64,000 nt of DNA from Rhizobium mongolense USDA 1844 (GTDB taxonomy: Bacteria > Pseudomonadota > Alphaproteobacteria > Rhizobiales > Rhizobiaceae), in assembly GCF_000419765.1 (NCBI RefSeq), contig NZ_ATTQ01000022.1:186-64185 (forward strand). The letters run 5' to 3'. The notes under the pieces were generated by a model that saw only the letters and a program-made list of their open reading frames with translations, made no database searches and was not told where the DNA came from. Both the position numbers and the translations under genes were made by a program. Of the stretch, positions 25,731 to 33,635 are shown one piece after another. Position 1 is the stretch's first letter; every line of letters starts with the position of its first letter.

Positions 25731-26593
25731 CAATGACGACTTCAAGCACGTCGACACCCGCCGGGAAATTTGGAATCCGGTTTGGCTATCGCTTCAACGT
25801 CGTGGGCATGATTGGCCTTGCGATCATCCTGTTCTGGGCGCTCGTTGCCATCTTCGCGCCGCTCGTAATCCCCTACTCGGTCGGTGAAATCATTGATGTC
25901 GACTATTTCGGCCCGATGAGCCGGGATCTTTGGTTCGGCTCCGACTATCTCGGCCGCGACATGCTCTCGCGAATCCTGATGGGCGCGCGCTATACCGTCG
26001 GCATCTCGCTTGCAGCCGTGACGATTGCCTGTTTCAGCGGCGTGGTTCTTGGCATGATCGCCGCCGTCACTGGAGGCTGGATTGATACGATCTTAAGCCG
26101 CTTCCTCGACGCGCTGAATTCCATACCAAGCAAGCTCTTCGGGCTTGTGGTCGTTGCGGCCGTCGGCTCCTCGATCCCGGTGCTGATTTTGACGCTGTCG
26201 GTCATCTACATTCCTGGATCCTACCGCTTCGCTCGCGCACTTGCCGTCAATATTAACGCGATGGACTTCATCACCGTCGCGCGTATCCGTGGGGAGAGCA
26301 CCCTCTATCTCATTCGATCCGAAATTCTACCCAACATCGTCGGGCCAGTGCTCGCTGATCTGGGCCTTCGTTTCGTATTCATCGTGTTGCTTTTATCCGG
26401 CCTGTCATTCCTCGGCCTCGGTGTTCAGCCGCCCTATGCCGACTGGGGCGCACTTGTCCGCGAGAATATCGGCGGCCTGCCTTTCGGCGCACCGGCCGTC
26501 ATGTTCCCGTCGATTGCGATCGCCAGCCTCACGATCAGCGTCAATCTGCTGATAGACAACCTCCCGCAGAAGATCCGAGATCGGAGCGAATGA
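25727..26593 (+). CDS. ABC transporter permease, DppC-like
   Basis: 288 residues. An N-terminal hydrophobic span (FNVVGMIGLAIILFWALVAI) and a long periplasmic segment with FGPMSRDLWFGSDYLGRDMLS precede the permease core; this GSDYLGRD motif is typical of DppC/OppC. The EAA loop appears at DFITVARIRGESTLYLIRS then EILPNIVGPV. It pairs with the DppB-like protein. Start and stop overlap the neighbouring genes by four bases each, so the three transporter genes are translated in a coupled chain. Inner membrane. Confidence 0.93.
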   Translation: MTMTTSSTSTPAGKFGIRFGYRFNVVGMIGLAIILFWALVAIFAPLVIPYSVGEIIDVDYFGPMSRDLWFGSDYLGRDMLSRILMGARYTVGISLAAVTIACFSGVVLGMIAAVTGGWIDTILSRFLDALNSIPSKLFGLVVVAAVGSSIPVLILTLSVIYIPGSYRFARALAVNINAMDFITVARIRGESTLYLIRSEILPNIVGPVLADLGLRFVFIVLLLSGLSFLGLGVQPPYADWGALVRENIGGLPFGAPAVMFPSIAIASLTISVNLLIDNLPQKIRDRSE

Positions 26594-28248
26594 TGACCAA
26601 TCTCGTCGAAATCTGTGACCTGAAGGTCGAAGCAACCACCGATTCCGGACGCCGCATCGAAATCATCAAGGGCGTCAGCCTGACAATCGCTGAAGGCGAA
26701 ATAGTCGCCCTGATCGGGGAAAGCGGTTCGGGAAAGACCACGATTGCATTGACGTTGATGGGTCACGCGCGCCCAGGCTGTCGTATTTCGGGTGGCACTG
26801 TTTCAGTCGCCGGCAAGAACCTAGTCGCGCTCACGGAAAAGCAGCGCGCCAGGATACGCGGCACCGAGGTCGCTTACGTACCACAATCGGCTGCCGCCGC
26901 CTTTAATCCTGCCGCCACCATCATGGACCAGGTCATAGAGGTCACCCGCATCCATGGCCTCATGTCGCCGGACGACGCTCGCATCCATGCCGTCGAGCTC
27001 TTCCGCGCACTGTCGTTGCCCGAGCCGGAGACGATCGGCAGCCGCTATCCGCATCAGGTTTCCGGCGGGCAGTTGCAGCGCCTAGCAGCCGCCATGGCCC
27101 TGATCGGCGACCCGAAGCTCGTCATCTTCGACGAGCCGACGACGGCACTCGACGTGACCACGCAGATCGAGGTGCTGCGCGCCTTCAAGGCCGTCATGAA
27201 GAAGGGCGGGATCGCCGGGGTCTATGTCTCGCACGACCTTGCTGTCGTCGCCCAGATCGCCGACCGCATCGTCGTTCTGAAAGGCGGCGAGACGCAGGAG
27301 ACCGGCACGACCGAGGAAATCCTCAGCGCTGCGAAACATCCCTATACGCGGGAGTTGCTCGCCGCGTTCGAGCCGAAGGCGCGCGGGCCCGTCAATCCTT
27401 CCGAGGCTCTGCCCGTTCCGCTTCTAAGGATCGACGACCTTGTCGCCGGTTACGGCCAGCGTCAGAGCGACGGGCTGCCGCTGGTGCGCGCCGTGGAGCA
27501 CGTGAGCCTCAAGGTGGAGAAGGGTCGTAACCTCGGCATCATCGGCGAATCCGGTTGCGGGAAGTCGACGCTCGCCCGCGCCATAGCCGGCATCTTGCCG
27601 GCCGCCGTCGGCAAGATCGTCTTCGATGGCAAGGAACTTGGCCGCAACGCACGCGAGCGCTCGCGCGACCAACTGCGCCAGATGCAAATCGTCTTCCAAT
27701 ATGCTGACACCGCGCTCAATCCCGCAAAGTCCGTCGAGGACATCCTCGACCGACCTCTCGTCTTTTACCATGGCATGGACAGAAAGGCGCGGAGCGCCCG
27801 CATCGACCAATTGCTCGATATGGTGCGCCTGCCGCGCAATCTGCGCCACCGGCGCCCGGGAGAGCTTTCCGGCGGTCAAAAGCAGCGCGTGAACTTTGCC
27901 CGGGCATTGGCCGCTGACCCGAAGTTGATCCTTTGCGACGAGATCACCTCGGCACTCGATACTGTTGTCGCCGCCGCGGTTATCGACCTCCTCAAGGAAT
28001 TGCAACGCGACCTCGGACTCTCCTACATTTTCATCAGCCACGACCTGTCCGTGGTCGAGGCGATTTGCGACGAGATCGTTGTGATGTATGGCGGCAGAAA
28101 GGTCGAGGAAATCACGCCGGCCGAGGTCAAGACTCCGCAGCACCCCTATTCGCAATTGCTGTTTTCCTCGGTGCCGAAGCTCGACCCCGCCTGGCTCGAC
28201 GGACTCGAGCAGGACGCGGAGTTGGTTCGGGCCTATTGCCGGCGCTGA
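26590..28248 (+). CDS. ABC transporter dual ATPase (DppD-DppF fusion)
   Basis: 552 residues with two complete ABC cassettes in one chain. Cassette 1 has Walker A GESGSGKTT (residues about 43-51), signature VSGGQLQRLA and Walker B KLVIFDEPTTALD; cassette 2 has Walker A GESGCGKST (about 318-326), signature LSGGQKQRVN and Walker B KLILCDEITSALD. Both H-loops (VSHDLAVV, ISHDLSVVE) are present. Separate DppD and DppF subunits are the rule in this family; the fused form is common in rhizobia. It powers the importer of this operon from the cytosolic face. Short start overlap with the permease; its stop codon lies within a hairpin. Confidence 0.95.
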   Translation: MMTNLVEICDLKVEATTDSGRRIEIIKGVSLTIAEGEIVALIGESGSGKTTIALTLMGHARPGCRISGGTVSVAGKNLVALTEKQRARIRGTEVAYVPQSAAAAFNPAATIMDQVIEVTRIHGLMSPDDARIHAVELFRALSLPEPETIGSRYPHQVSGGQLQRLAAAMALIGDPKLVIFDEPTTALDVTTQIEVLRAFKAVMKKGGIAGVYVSHDLAVVAQIADRIVVLKGGETQETGTTEEILSAAKHPYTRELLAAFEPKARGPVNPSEALPVPLLRIDDLVAGYGQRQSDGLPLVRAVEHVSLKVEKGRNLGIIGESGCGKSTLARAIAGILPAAVGKIVFDGKELGRNARERSRDQLRQMQIVFQYADTALNPAKSVEDILDRPLVFYHGMDRKARSARIDQLLDMVRLPRNLRHRRPGELSGGQKQRVNFARALAADPKLILCDEITSALDTVVAAAVIDLLKELQRDLGLSYIFISHDLSVVEAICDEIVVMYGGRKVEEITPAEVKTPQHPYSQLLFSSVPKLDPAWLDGLEQDAELVRAYCRR

Positions 28249-28262
28249 GGCGCCGGCGTTTC
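28238..28262 (+). terminator. terminator-like hairpin over the ATPase stop codon
   Basis: GCCGGCGC and GCGCCGGC form a perfect 8-bp stem with a TGAG loop, and GTTTCGTGTT follows. The stop codon of the ATPase gene forms the loop. It marks the end of the plus-strand importer operon before the convergent Lrp gene. Confidence 0.6.
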
Positions 28263-28307
28263 GTGTTCAATCAGGGTGATGGAGAGCATACGCAAAGCAA
28301 GATTGCC

Positions 28308-28784
28308 TTACATCGGAAACAGGCTGGTCAGTGGCATGTGCGCCTTTACGATCGGCGACTTCAAAACGACGAAGCTGAAATATTTGTCGATGCCGACGTC
28401 CATGTCGGTGAGGCGTTCCATGATAGTTTGATACTCGCCGATTCCGGCAGTCACGAATTTCAGCAGATAATCGTACCCGCCAGAGACCAGGTGGCACTCG
28501 ATCACATTATCAATTTTCTCGATCGCGGCGAGAAATCGGGCAAAGTCTACCTGCCGGTGGTTCTTCAGTGTGATCTCAGTGAAAACGGTAAGCGTCTGAC
28601 CCAGCTTGCCGACATTGATCTGCGCAGCGTAACCTCCGATGTAACCCTCCGACTGGAGCTTCTTCACCCGCATCAGGCAGGGGCTCGGCGAAAGAGCAAC
28701 AAGCTCAGCAAGCTCCACATTGGTGATGCGTCCGTTCTTCTGCAGTTCGTAGAGAATCTTGATGTCAATCCTGTCCAGCTTCAT
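28308..28784 (-). CDS. Lrp/AsnC-family transcriptional regulator
   Basis: 158 residues from ATG 28784, with AAAAGGTGG just upstream; an in-frame extension to 28844 is unlikely because it crosses an operator-like palindrome. The N-terminal HTH (residues 5-60) reads LDRIDIKILYELQKNGRITN then VELAELVALSPSPCLMRVKKL. The C-terminal RAM ligand-sensing domain (about 70-150) carries VSGGYDYLLKFVTAGI. Lrp-type proteins bind an amino acid and bend DNA as octamers. The gene is divergent from the FAD oxidase-ALDH pair and convergent with the importer, so it most likely controls this module in response to its amino acid substrate (inference). Confidence 0.93.
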   Translation of the reverse strand: MKLDRIDIKILYELQKNGRITNVELAELVALSPSPCLMRVKKLQSEGYIGGYAAQINVGKLGQTLTVFTEITLKNHRQVDFARFLAAIEKIDNVIECHLVSGGYDYLLKFVTAGIGEYQTIMERLTDMDVGIDKYFSFVVLKSPIVKAHMPLTSLFPM

Positions 28785-28820
28785 GGGCCACCTTTTCGGA
28801 TCGTCTACCTCAGCCAATGG

Positions 28821-28945
28821 CGCAGCAGATTCTGCTGCGGACACCTTTCGCTGAACCTAGCACACAGAACGTGTCTGTCGATTCATTCTGCCCCATGTGT
28901 TCAAGCACAAAGGCCTGAGCACATTTGACTAGACAGAATTTTCTG
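28821..28945. promoter_or_regulatory. three CAGA/TCTG palindromes, candidate Lrp operators
   Basis: Three inverted repeats share CAGA...TCTG half-sites: a perfect 19-bp palindrome CGCAGCAGATTCTGCTGCG (28821-28839), ACAGAACGTGTCTGT (28864-28878) and CAGAATTTTCTG (28934-28945). They sit in the 234-base gap between the Lrp gene and the divergent FAD oxidase, where multi-site Lrp binding is expected. Binding itself is inference. Confidence 0.5.
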
Positions 28946-29018
28946 CTGCCATCGCCCGAAGTCCGGCAACGCTGGGGCAAAGAAACCGCTAGACTGCGTT
29001 CGAAACGGAGACCATGCC

Positions 29019-30344
29019 ATGCCTGCACCGCTGAAATTTGTCGCTACATCCACGGAGCTGCCCGCTGCTGCCGACGCGGTGATCATCGGCGGCGGTATCG
29101 TCGGTGTCTTTGCGGCCTATTATCTGGCCCAACGCGGGTTGAAGGTGGCGCTCGTCGAAAAAGGTCGGATCGGCGCGGAACAATCGAGCCGCAACTGGGG
29201 CTGGTGCCGCCAGCAAAACCGCGATGCTCGCGAACTCCCCATGGCCACAAAGAGCCTCGACCTCTGGGAGAGCTTTGCCGCCGAAACGGGAGAGGACACG
29301 GGCTTTCGCCGCTGCGGGCTCTTCTATTTGAGCAACAGTGACGAGGAACTGGCCGGCTGGGCGCGCTGGCGCGACTTCGCCCGCACCACCGGGGTCACAA
29401 CACATATGCTCGACAGTGCCGCAGCGACGGAGCGCGGCCGCGCGACCGGCAGGACTTGGAAGGGTGGTGTCTTTTCGCCGACCGACGGCACCGCCGATCC
29501 GGCGTCCGCAGCACCGGCCGTCGCGGCCGCGCTCCTGAAGCTCGGAGGAACGGTCCACCAATCCTGTGCCGCCCGCGGTCTTGAGACCGAAGGTGGTCGA
29601 GTCTGCGCCGTTGTCACCGAACACGGCACAATTCGCACTAAAATCGCGGTCCTTGCCGGCGGTGCCTGGGCCTCCTCGTTCTGCCATCAGCTTGGCGTCC
29701 GCTTTCCCCAAGCCTCTGTCCGCTCTTCGATCCTTTCCGTCTCGCCTGGCGCCACTGGCCTGCCAGACGCGCTGCATACGACGGCTGTTTCTGCCACCCG
29801 TCGCCGCGACGGCGGCTATACCCTGGCAATCAGCGGCGGCGGCCGCGTCGATCTGACGCCGCAACAGTTCCGCTTCGCGCCGCAGTTCCTGCCAATGTTC
29901 GTCCGGCGCTGGCGCAGCCTAGCGCCGGGTGGATTGGAGGGAATTCGATCTGGACATGAGACACTGACACGCTGGCGGCTGGACGCGCCAACGCCGATGG
30001 AGCGGATGCGTATCCTCGATCCGGCCATCGATAAACGGACCATTCGCATTACCCATTCGCGCGCCCTCGGATTGTTGCCTGCTTTGAAGAACACCAAGAT
30101 TGCTGCCGCCTGGGCAGGCTATGTCGACAGCACCCCCGATGGGGTGCCGGGGATCGGCGAAATAACGAGCGTTCCCGGCTTCATCTTGGCCGCCGGCTTC
30201 AGCGGTCACGGTTTCGGCATCGGGCCGGGCGCGGGTCACCTGATTGCCGATATCGTCACAGGCGGCGAGCCGATCGTCGATCCTCGGCCCTACCATCCAG
30301 ACCGCTTCTTAAAATCCGCCTGGGGGAAAGTGGCTGATTTCTGA
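29019..30344 (+). CDS. FAD-dependent amino acid oxidase/dehydrogenase, paralogue of the one at 3101
   Basis: 441 residues. FAD site AVIIGGGIVGVFAAYYLAQR near the N-terminus (about 20-39), then EQSSRNWGWCRQQNRDAREL, shared almost word for word with the protein at 3101-4429, and C-terminal GFSGHGFGIGPGAGHLIADI. The family removes hydrogen from the carbon-nitrogen bond of amino acids or substituted amines. It is divergent from the Lrp gene and starts a two-gene unit with the aldehyde dehydrogenase 155 bases downstream. It is thought to use the compound taken up by the adjacent importer (inference). Confidence 0.88.
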   Translation: MPAPLKFVATSTELPAAADAVIIGGGIVGVFAAYYLAQRGLKVALVEKGRIGAEQSSRNWGWCRQQNRDARELPMATKSLDLWESFAAETGEDTGFRRCGLFYLSNSDEELAGWARWRDFARTTGVTTHMLDSAAATERGRATGRTWKGGVFSPTDGTADPASAAPAVAAALLKLGGTVHQSCAARGLETEGGRVCAVVTEHGTIRTKIAVLAGGAWASSFCHQLGVRFPQASVRSSILSVSPGATGLPDALHTTAVSATRRRDGGYTLAISGGGRVDLTPQQFRFAPQFLPMFVRRWRSLAPGGLEGIRSGHETLTRWRLDAPTPMERMRILDPAIDKRTIRITHSRALGLLPALKNTKIAAAWAGYVDSTPDGVPGIGEITSVPGFILAAGFSGHGFGIGPGAGHLIADIVTGGEPIVDPRPYHPDRFLKSAWGKVADF

Positions 30345-30499
30345 GCGGTGACGCCCACAAATTTGAGTCTGGGCCGCAGCAAAAAAGCTCTCGTGTGACG
30401 CGTCAATGGTCAAACCTGCCTCTTCTCCACGATCATGGATGCCCGGAAACGTTCGATCCATCCGCCTGTACAGTCAACTGCCAAACATTCAGGGACCCC

Positions 30500-31927
30500 A
30501 TGAAGAACGCTCACAGGTTCTATATCGACGGTGAATGGATCGAACCCGAGATTTCAAGGAAGCTCGAGGTCATTGATCCATCGACCGAGCAGGCGATTGG
30601 GACCATCGCGATCGGCAGCGCGGCCGACGCGGAAAAAGCGATCAAAGCCGCGCGGAATGCCTTTGCCGACTTCTCGAAGACAACGAAGGAAGATCGGCTT
30701 GCGCTGCTGAAGCGGATTGTCACAATCCTGAAGCGTCGCAAGGATGAAATCGGCGACATCATATCCCGAGAGATGGGGGCGCCGCTCATCATGGCCCGGG
30801 CAGAACAGGCTGGTCTCGGCGCTGCCCATTTCGAGGAGACGGTTCGCGCTCTCGAAACATTCGATCTTGAATACATGCAAGGCTCGACCCGGATCCTCCA
30901 TGAACCCGTTGGGGTCGTGGCGATGATCACGCCCTGGAACTGGCCGATCAACCAGATTGCCTGCAAGGTGGCTCCCGCACTCGCCACGGGCTGTACAATG
31001 GTGCTCAAGCCTTCTGAGATCGCTCCATTCAATGCCATCATCCTGGCGGAGATCATGCACGAGGCGGGCGTCCCCAAAGGGGTCTTCAACTTGGTTCAGG
31101 GCGATGGCCCGACGGTCGGTGCAGCGCTCGCCAGCCATCCGGACGTGGACATGGTGTCCTTCACCGGCTCAACGCGCGCCGGGATTGCCGTCGCGCAAGC
31201 GGCAGCGCCCACGGTTAAGAGAGTCCATCAGGAGCTCGGCGGCAAGTCGCCGAATATCATATTGCGAAGTGCCGATCTTGCCGCCGCAGTCAGGGCCGGC
31301 GTTCGCCGATGCTTTGCCAATTCCGGTCAGTCGTGCAATGCGCCGACGCGGATGCTCGTACCTGCAGAGCGTATGGAAGAAGCAAGCGCTGTCGCGGCGC
31401 GAGAAGCAGCAGCCCTCATCGTGGGTCCTCCATCCGATCCTCGTACCGCCATCGGTCCGGTCGCAAGCGCTGCCCAGTTTGAAAAGATCCAGGCGCTGAT
31501 CGAGAAGGGTATCGCGGAAGGAGCAGAGCTTGCTGCCGGCGGACCGGGCCGGCCATCGCATCTCAATTCGGGTTACTACGTGCGCCCAACCGTGTTTTCG
31601 CGCGTTGCCAATTCAATGACGATCGCTCGCGAGGAGATCTTCGGTCCGGTGCTATCCATCATCGGCTACGAAACCGAGGATGATGCGGTGGCGATCGCCA
31701 ACGACACGCCATATGGCCTCGCGTCATTCATCCATGGCACTGCCTCGGAAGCGCGGACGCTTGCACGCCGATTGCGCGCCGGCACTGTTCGCATCAACGG
31801 CCCTGCCTGGGATGGTGCGGCCCCCTTCGGAGGTTACAAGCAATCGGGAAACGGCCGGGAATACGGAAAATTCGGACTCCATGAGTTTACTGAGATCAAG
31901 GGCATCGTCGGATATGCGATAGACTGA
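30500..31927 (+). CDS. aldehyde dehydrogenase
   Basis: 475 residues from ATG 30500 with AGGGA just upstream; the in-frame sequence before it has no family similarity. ALDH motifs: ITPWNWPINQIACKVAPALA, FTGSTRAGIAVAQ, general base in QELGGKSPNI, nucleophile Cys in FANSGQSCNAPTRML, and EEIFGPVLSI. The NWPINQ wording and SCNAPTRM pattern are typical of the large group that includes 4-hydroxybenzaldehyde and aminobutyraldehyde-type enzymes. It would oxidise the aldehyde released by the oxidases of this region. Forms a unit with the FAD oxidase. Confidence 0.92.
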   Translation: MKNAHRFYIDGEWIEPEISRKLEVIDPSTEQAIGTIAIGSAADAEKAIKAARNAFADFSKTTKEDRLALLKRIVTILKRRKDEIGDIISREMGAPLIMARAEQAGLGAAHFEETVRALETFDLEYMQGSTRILHEPVGVVAMITPWNWPINQIACKVAPALATGCTMVLKPSEIAPFNAIILAEIMHEAGVPKGVFNLVQGDGPTVGAALASHPDVDMVSFTGSTRAGIAVAQAAAPTVKRVHQELGGKSPNIILRSADLAAAVRAGVRRCFANSGQSCNAPTRMLVPAERMEEASAVAAREAAALIVGPPSDPRTAIGPVASAAQFEKIQALIEKGIAEGAELAAGGPGRPSHLNSGYYVRPTVFSRVANSMTIAREEIFGPVLSIIGYETEDDAVAIANDTPYGLASFIHGTASEARTLARRLRAGTVRINGPAWDGAAPFGGYKQSGNGREYGKFGLHEFTEIKGIVGYAID

Positions 31928-32093
31928 GGGATTGATCCCTGCCGCGGATCCAAACGAGAGGCCCTACAACCTACGATTTTTAGAGCACCTGTTCGTTGAC
32001 GAAGAGTCGGACAAGCGCAGGCAGCAAAGGTCGGAAGACTAGCAAATTTACTGGGTGAGGTGGCGCATGGTTTGCCGGATTGCCACATGAATG

Positions 32094-32116
32094 CGGAAGC
32101 GTTTCGGCTTCGTTTT
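32094..32116 (+). terminator. weak hairpin plus T run
   Basis: GAAGC and GGCTTC form a short stem followed by TTTTT, about 170 bases beyond the aldehyde dehydrogenase stop. It is the only terminator-like element in the 218 bases between that gene and tRNA-Phe; nothing else is recognisable there. Confidence 0.3.
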
Positions 32117-32145
32117 TCTATCAAGTTGAATTTGTTGCATTTTTA

Positions 32146-32221
32146 TGGTGCCCAGAGCCGGAATCGAACCAGCGACACGCGGATTTTCAATCCGCTGCTC
32201 TACCAACTGAGCTATCTGGGC
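32146..32221 (-). tRNA. tRNA-Phe (GAA)
   Basis: A 76-base cloverleaf read on the minus strand with encoded CCA. The acceptor stem begins GCCCAGA and ends TCTGGGC-ACCA, the D loop is AGCTCAGTTGGTAGAGC, the anticodon arm GGATTGAAAATCC holds GAA, and the T arm has GGTTCGATTCC. It lies after yacG in the order seen in other rhizobia, and a promoter can be seen upstream at 32293-32320. Confidence 0.97.
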
Positions 32222-32292
32222 ATCCGCGCTTCGCAGTACATTCTTCGTTGAAAGAAGTGCGGGGCCTTGGTTCGCCCCGGAAGCGAGCGGGG

Positions 32293-32320
32293 TTATAGCA
32301 TCTTGTCCGGCCATGGCAAG
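32293..32320 (-). promoter_or_regulatory. sigma-70-type promoter for tRNA-Phe
   Basis: Read on the minus strand, CTTGCC (32315-32320) and CTATAA (32293-32298) are separated by 16 bases, close to the rhizobial CTTGAC-N17-CTATAT form. It would give a leader of about 65 bases before the tRNA. Confidence 0.45.
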
Positions 32321-32402
32321 CATCAAATGACAGTTTTTTGCCAACCGGAGATATTTTGCGGATTCACAAGCAAATTGAAGGGGTTCGCTGTGGATTTTCG
32401 CG

Positions 32403-32612
32403 CTACTTTTCGTCGTCGTAGTCCGTCTTCTTCTCGTCTTCGGCAACCGGAATGGCATAGGCGCCGTTCAGCCAGCGGGAGAGGTCGACCTCGCGGCATC
32501 GGTTCGAACAGAAAGGGTAGTGATCGCGGTGCGAGGGCTTGCCGCATTCCGGGCAAGGGCGCGTCTTGCGCAGCGGTTCGACCTTGGCGGTGGTTTTATT
32601 CTCTTCGGGCAC
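32403..32612 (-). CDS. yacG: DNA gyrase inhibitor YacG (zinc-binding)
   Basis: 69 residues, the family's normal length. Zinc ligands are Cys20, Cys23, Cys35 and Cys39 (CPECGKP ... FCSNRCRE), and the VDLSRWLNGAYAIP tail is diagnostic. YacG binds the GyrB C-terminal region and blocks gyrase activity in E. coli. It follows maf by 18 bases on the minus strand and is the last gene of the hisD-infA-maf run. Members often sit beside maf or coaE; the order here is the usual alphaproteobacterial one. Confidence 0.96.
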   Translation of the reverse strand: MPEENKTTAKVEPLRKTRPCPECGKPSHRDHYPFCSNRCREVDLSRWLNGAYAIPVAEDEKKTDYDDEK

Positions 32613-32630
32613 GGTGATCTTCCTCCGGGC

Positions 32631-33251
32631 TCAGCCCTCGGGCCACCGGCTATGCACGTCGAAGCCTTCGCCGGTCAGCAGCAGGATTGTTTCATAAAGC
32701 GGCAGGCCGACGACATTGGTGTAGGAGCCCACCATTTTCTGCACGAAGCTGCCGGCCAGCCCCTGGATGCCATAGGCACCCGCCTTGCCACGCCACTGGC
32801 CAGAGGCAAGATAGTTCTCGATCTCGAAACCGGAAAGGCGCTTGAAGCGTACTTTCGTCTCGGCGATCTTCTGGCGGATCTTGCGGTCGGGCGTCACCAG
32901 GCAGACGCCGGTGTAGACCCAGTGGCTGCGGCCGGAAAGCAAATGCAGCGAGGCGGAAGCCTCGTCGGCGAACTCGGCCTTGCCAAGAATGCGGCGGCCG
33001 ACGGCAACCACAGTGTCGGCAGCAAGGATATAGCTGCCCTTCCAGGCCATGTCGCTCTTGATCGCGGCAAGGGCCGCCTCGGCCTTTTCCGTCGACAGGC
33101 GCCGGGCAAGCGAACGCGGATGCTCGGATTTCCTCGGCGTCTCGTCGATATCCATCGGCATCAGGCGCGAGGGCTCGATGCCTGCCTGGTTGAGCAGGTC
33201 GACACGGCGCGGCGAGCCGGAAGCCAGGATGAGCTTGTATGTGAGCGCCAT
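32631..33251 (-). CDS. maf: Maf-type nucleoside triphosphate pyrophosphatase
   Basis: 206 residues. The N-terminal LILASGSPRRVDLLNQAGI motif and the ILAADTVVAV motif (general-base Asp79) define the Maf/HAM1-like house-cleaning pyrophosphatases that hydrolyse modified or canonical dTTP/UTP/CTP. YGIQGLAGSFVQKMVGSYTN near the C-terminus is also conserved. Located between infA and yacG, all on the minus strand. A small hairpin lies in the gap before it. Subtype specificity (YhdE or YceF-like) cannot be fixed here. Confidence 0.95.
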   Translation of the reverse strand: MALTYKLILASGSPRRVDLLNQAGIEPSRLMPMDIDETPRKSEHPRSLARRLSTEKAEAALAAIKSDMAWKGSYILAADTVVAVGRRILGKAEFADEASASLHLLSGRSHWVYTGVCLVTPDRKIRQKIAETKVRFKRLSGFEIENYLASGQWRGKAGAYGIQGLAGSFVQKMVGSYTNVVGLPLYETILLLTGEGFDVHSRWPEG

Positions 33252-33269
33252 GGACCCTCGACCGGAAAC

Positions 33270-33288
33270 GGAAGCCCTTGAGGCTTCC
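33270..33288 (-). other. hairpin between infA and maf
   Basis: GGAAGCC and GGCTTCC form a 7-bp stem with a 5-base loop ten bases after the infA stop. It could separate the very high infA output from maf; no T run follows. Confidence 0.4.
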
Positions 33289-33297
33289 GGGCCAAGC

Positions 33298-33516
33298 CTA
33301 TTTGAAGCGATAGGTGATGCGGCCCTTCGTGAGATCGTAAGGCGTCATTTCCACAAGAACCTTGTCGCCGGCGAGAACGCGGATGCGGTTCTTGCGCATG
33401 CGGCCCGCCGTGTGGGCGATGATTTCGTGCTCGTTTTCGAGCTTCACGCGAAAGGTCGCGTTCGGCAGAAGTTCGGTCACAATACCCGGGAATTCGAGGA
33501 CTTCTTCTTTAGGCAT
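33298..33516 (-). CDS. infA: translation initiation factor IF-1
   Basis: 72 residues, exactly the family length, an S1-like OB fold. MPKEEVLEFPGIVTELLPNA, RVKLENEHEIIAHTAGRMRK and KGRITYRFK are near invariant. IF-1 occupies the A site of the 30S subunit at initiation. It has its own 119-base upstream gap, which probably carries a promoter, after the phosphatase gene. Downstream come maf and yacG. Confidence 0.98.
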   Translation of the reverse strand: MPKEEVLEFPGIVTELLPNATFRVKLENEHEIIAHTAGRMRKNRIRVLAGDKVLVEMTPYDLTKGRITYRFK

Positions 33517-33635
33517 ATAAAGGTTTTCTTCCTGTCGGTTGAGATGACGGCATTGGCCGCCTTAAAATTTTCGCGGAAACTACACAATCAGGGGTCATTT
33601 GTGAACCTTGTTGATCGGGCTTTCTTCCTTTTGTT

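Noticed and set aside
17548..31927. Ectoine or hydroxyectoine degradation cluster
   Set aside because: It has an Lrp regulator, transaminase and dehydrogenase, but no DoeA/EutD hydrolase, DoeB/EutE deacetylase or EutABC genes.
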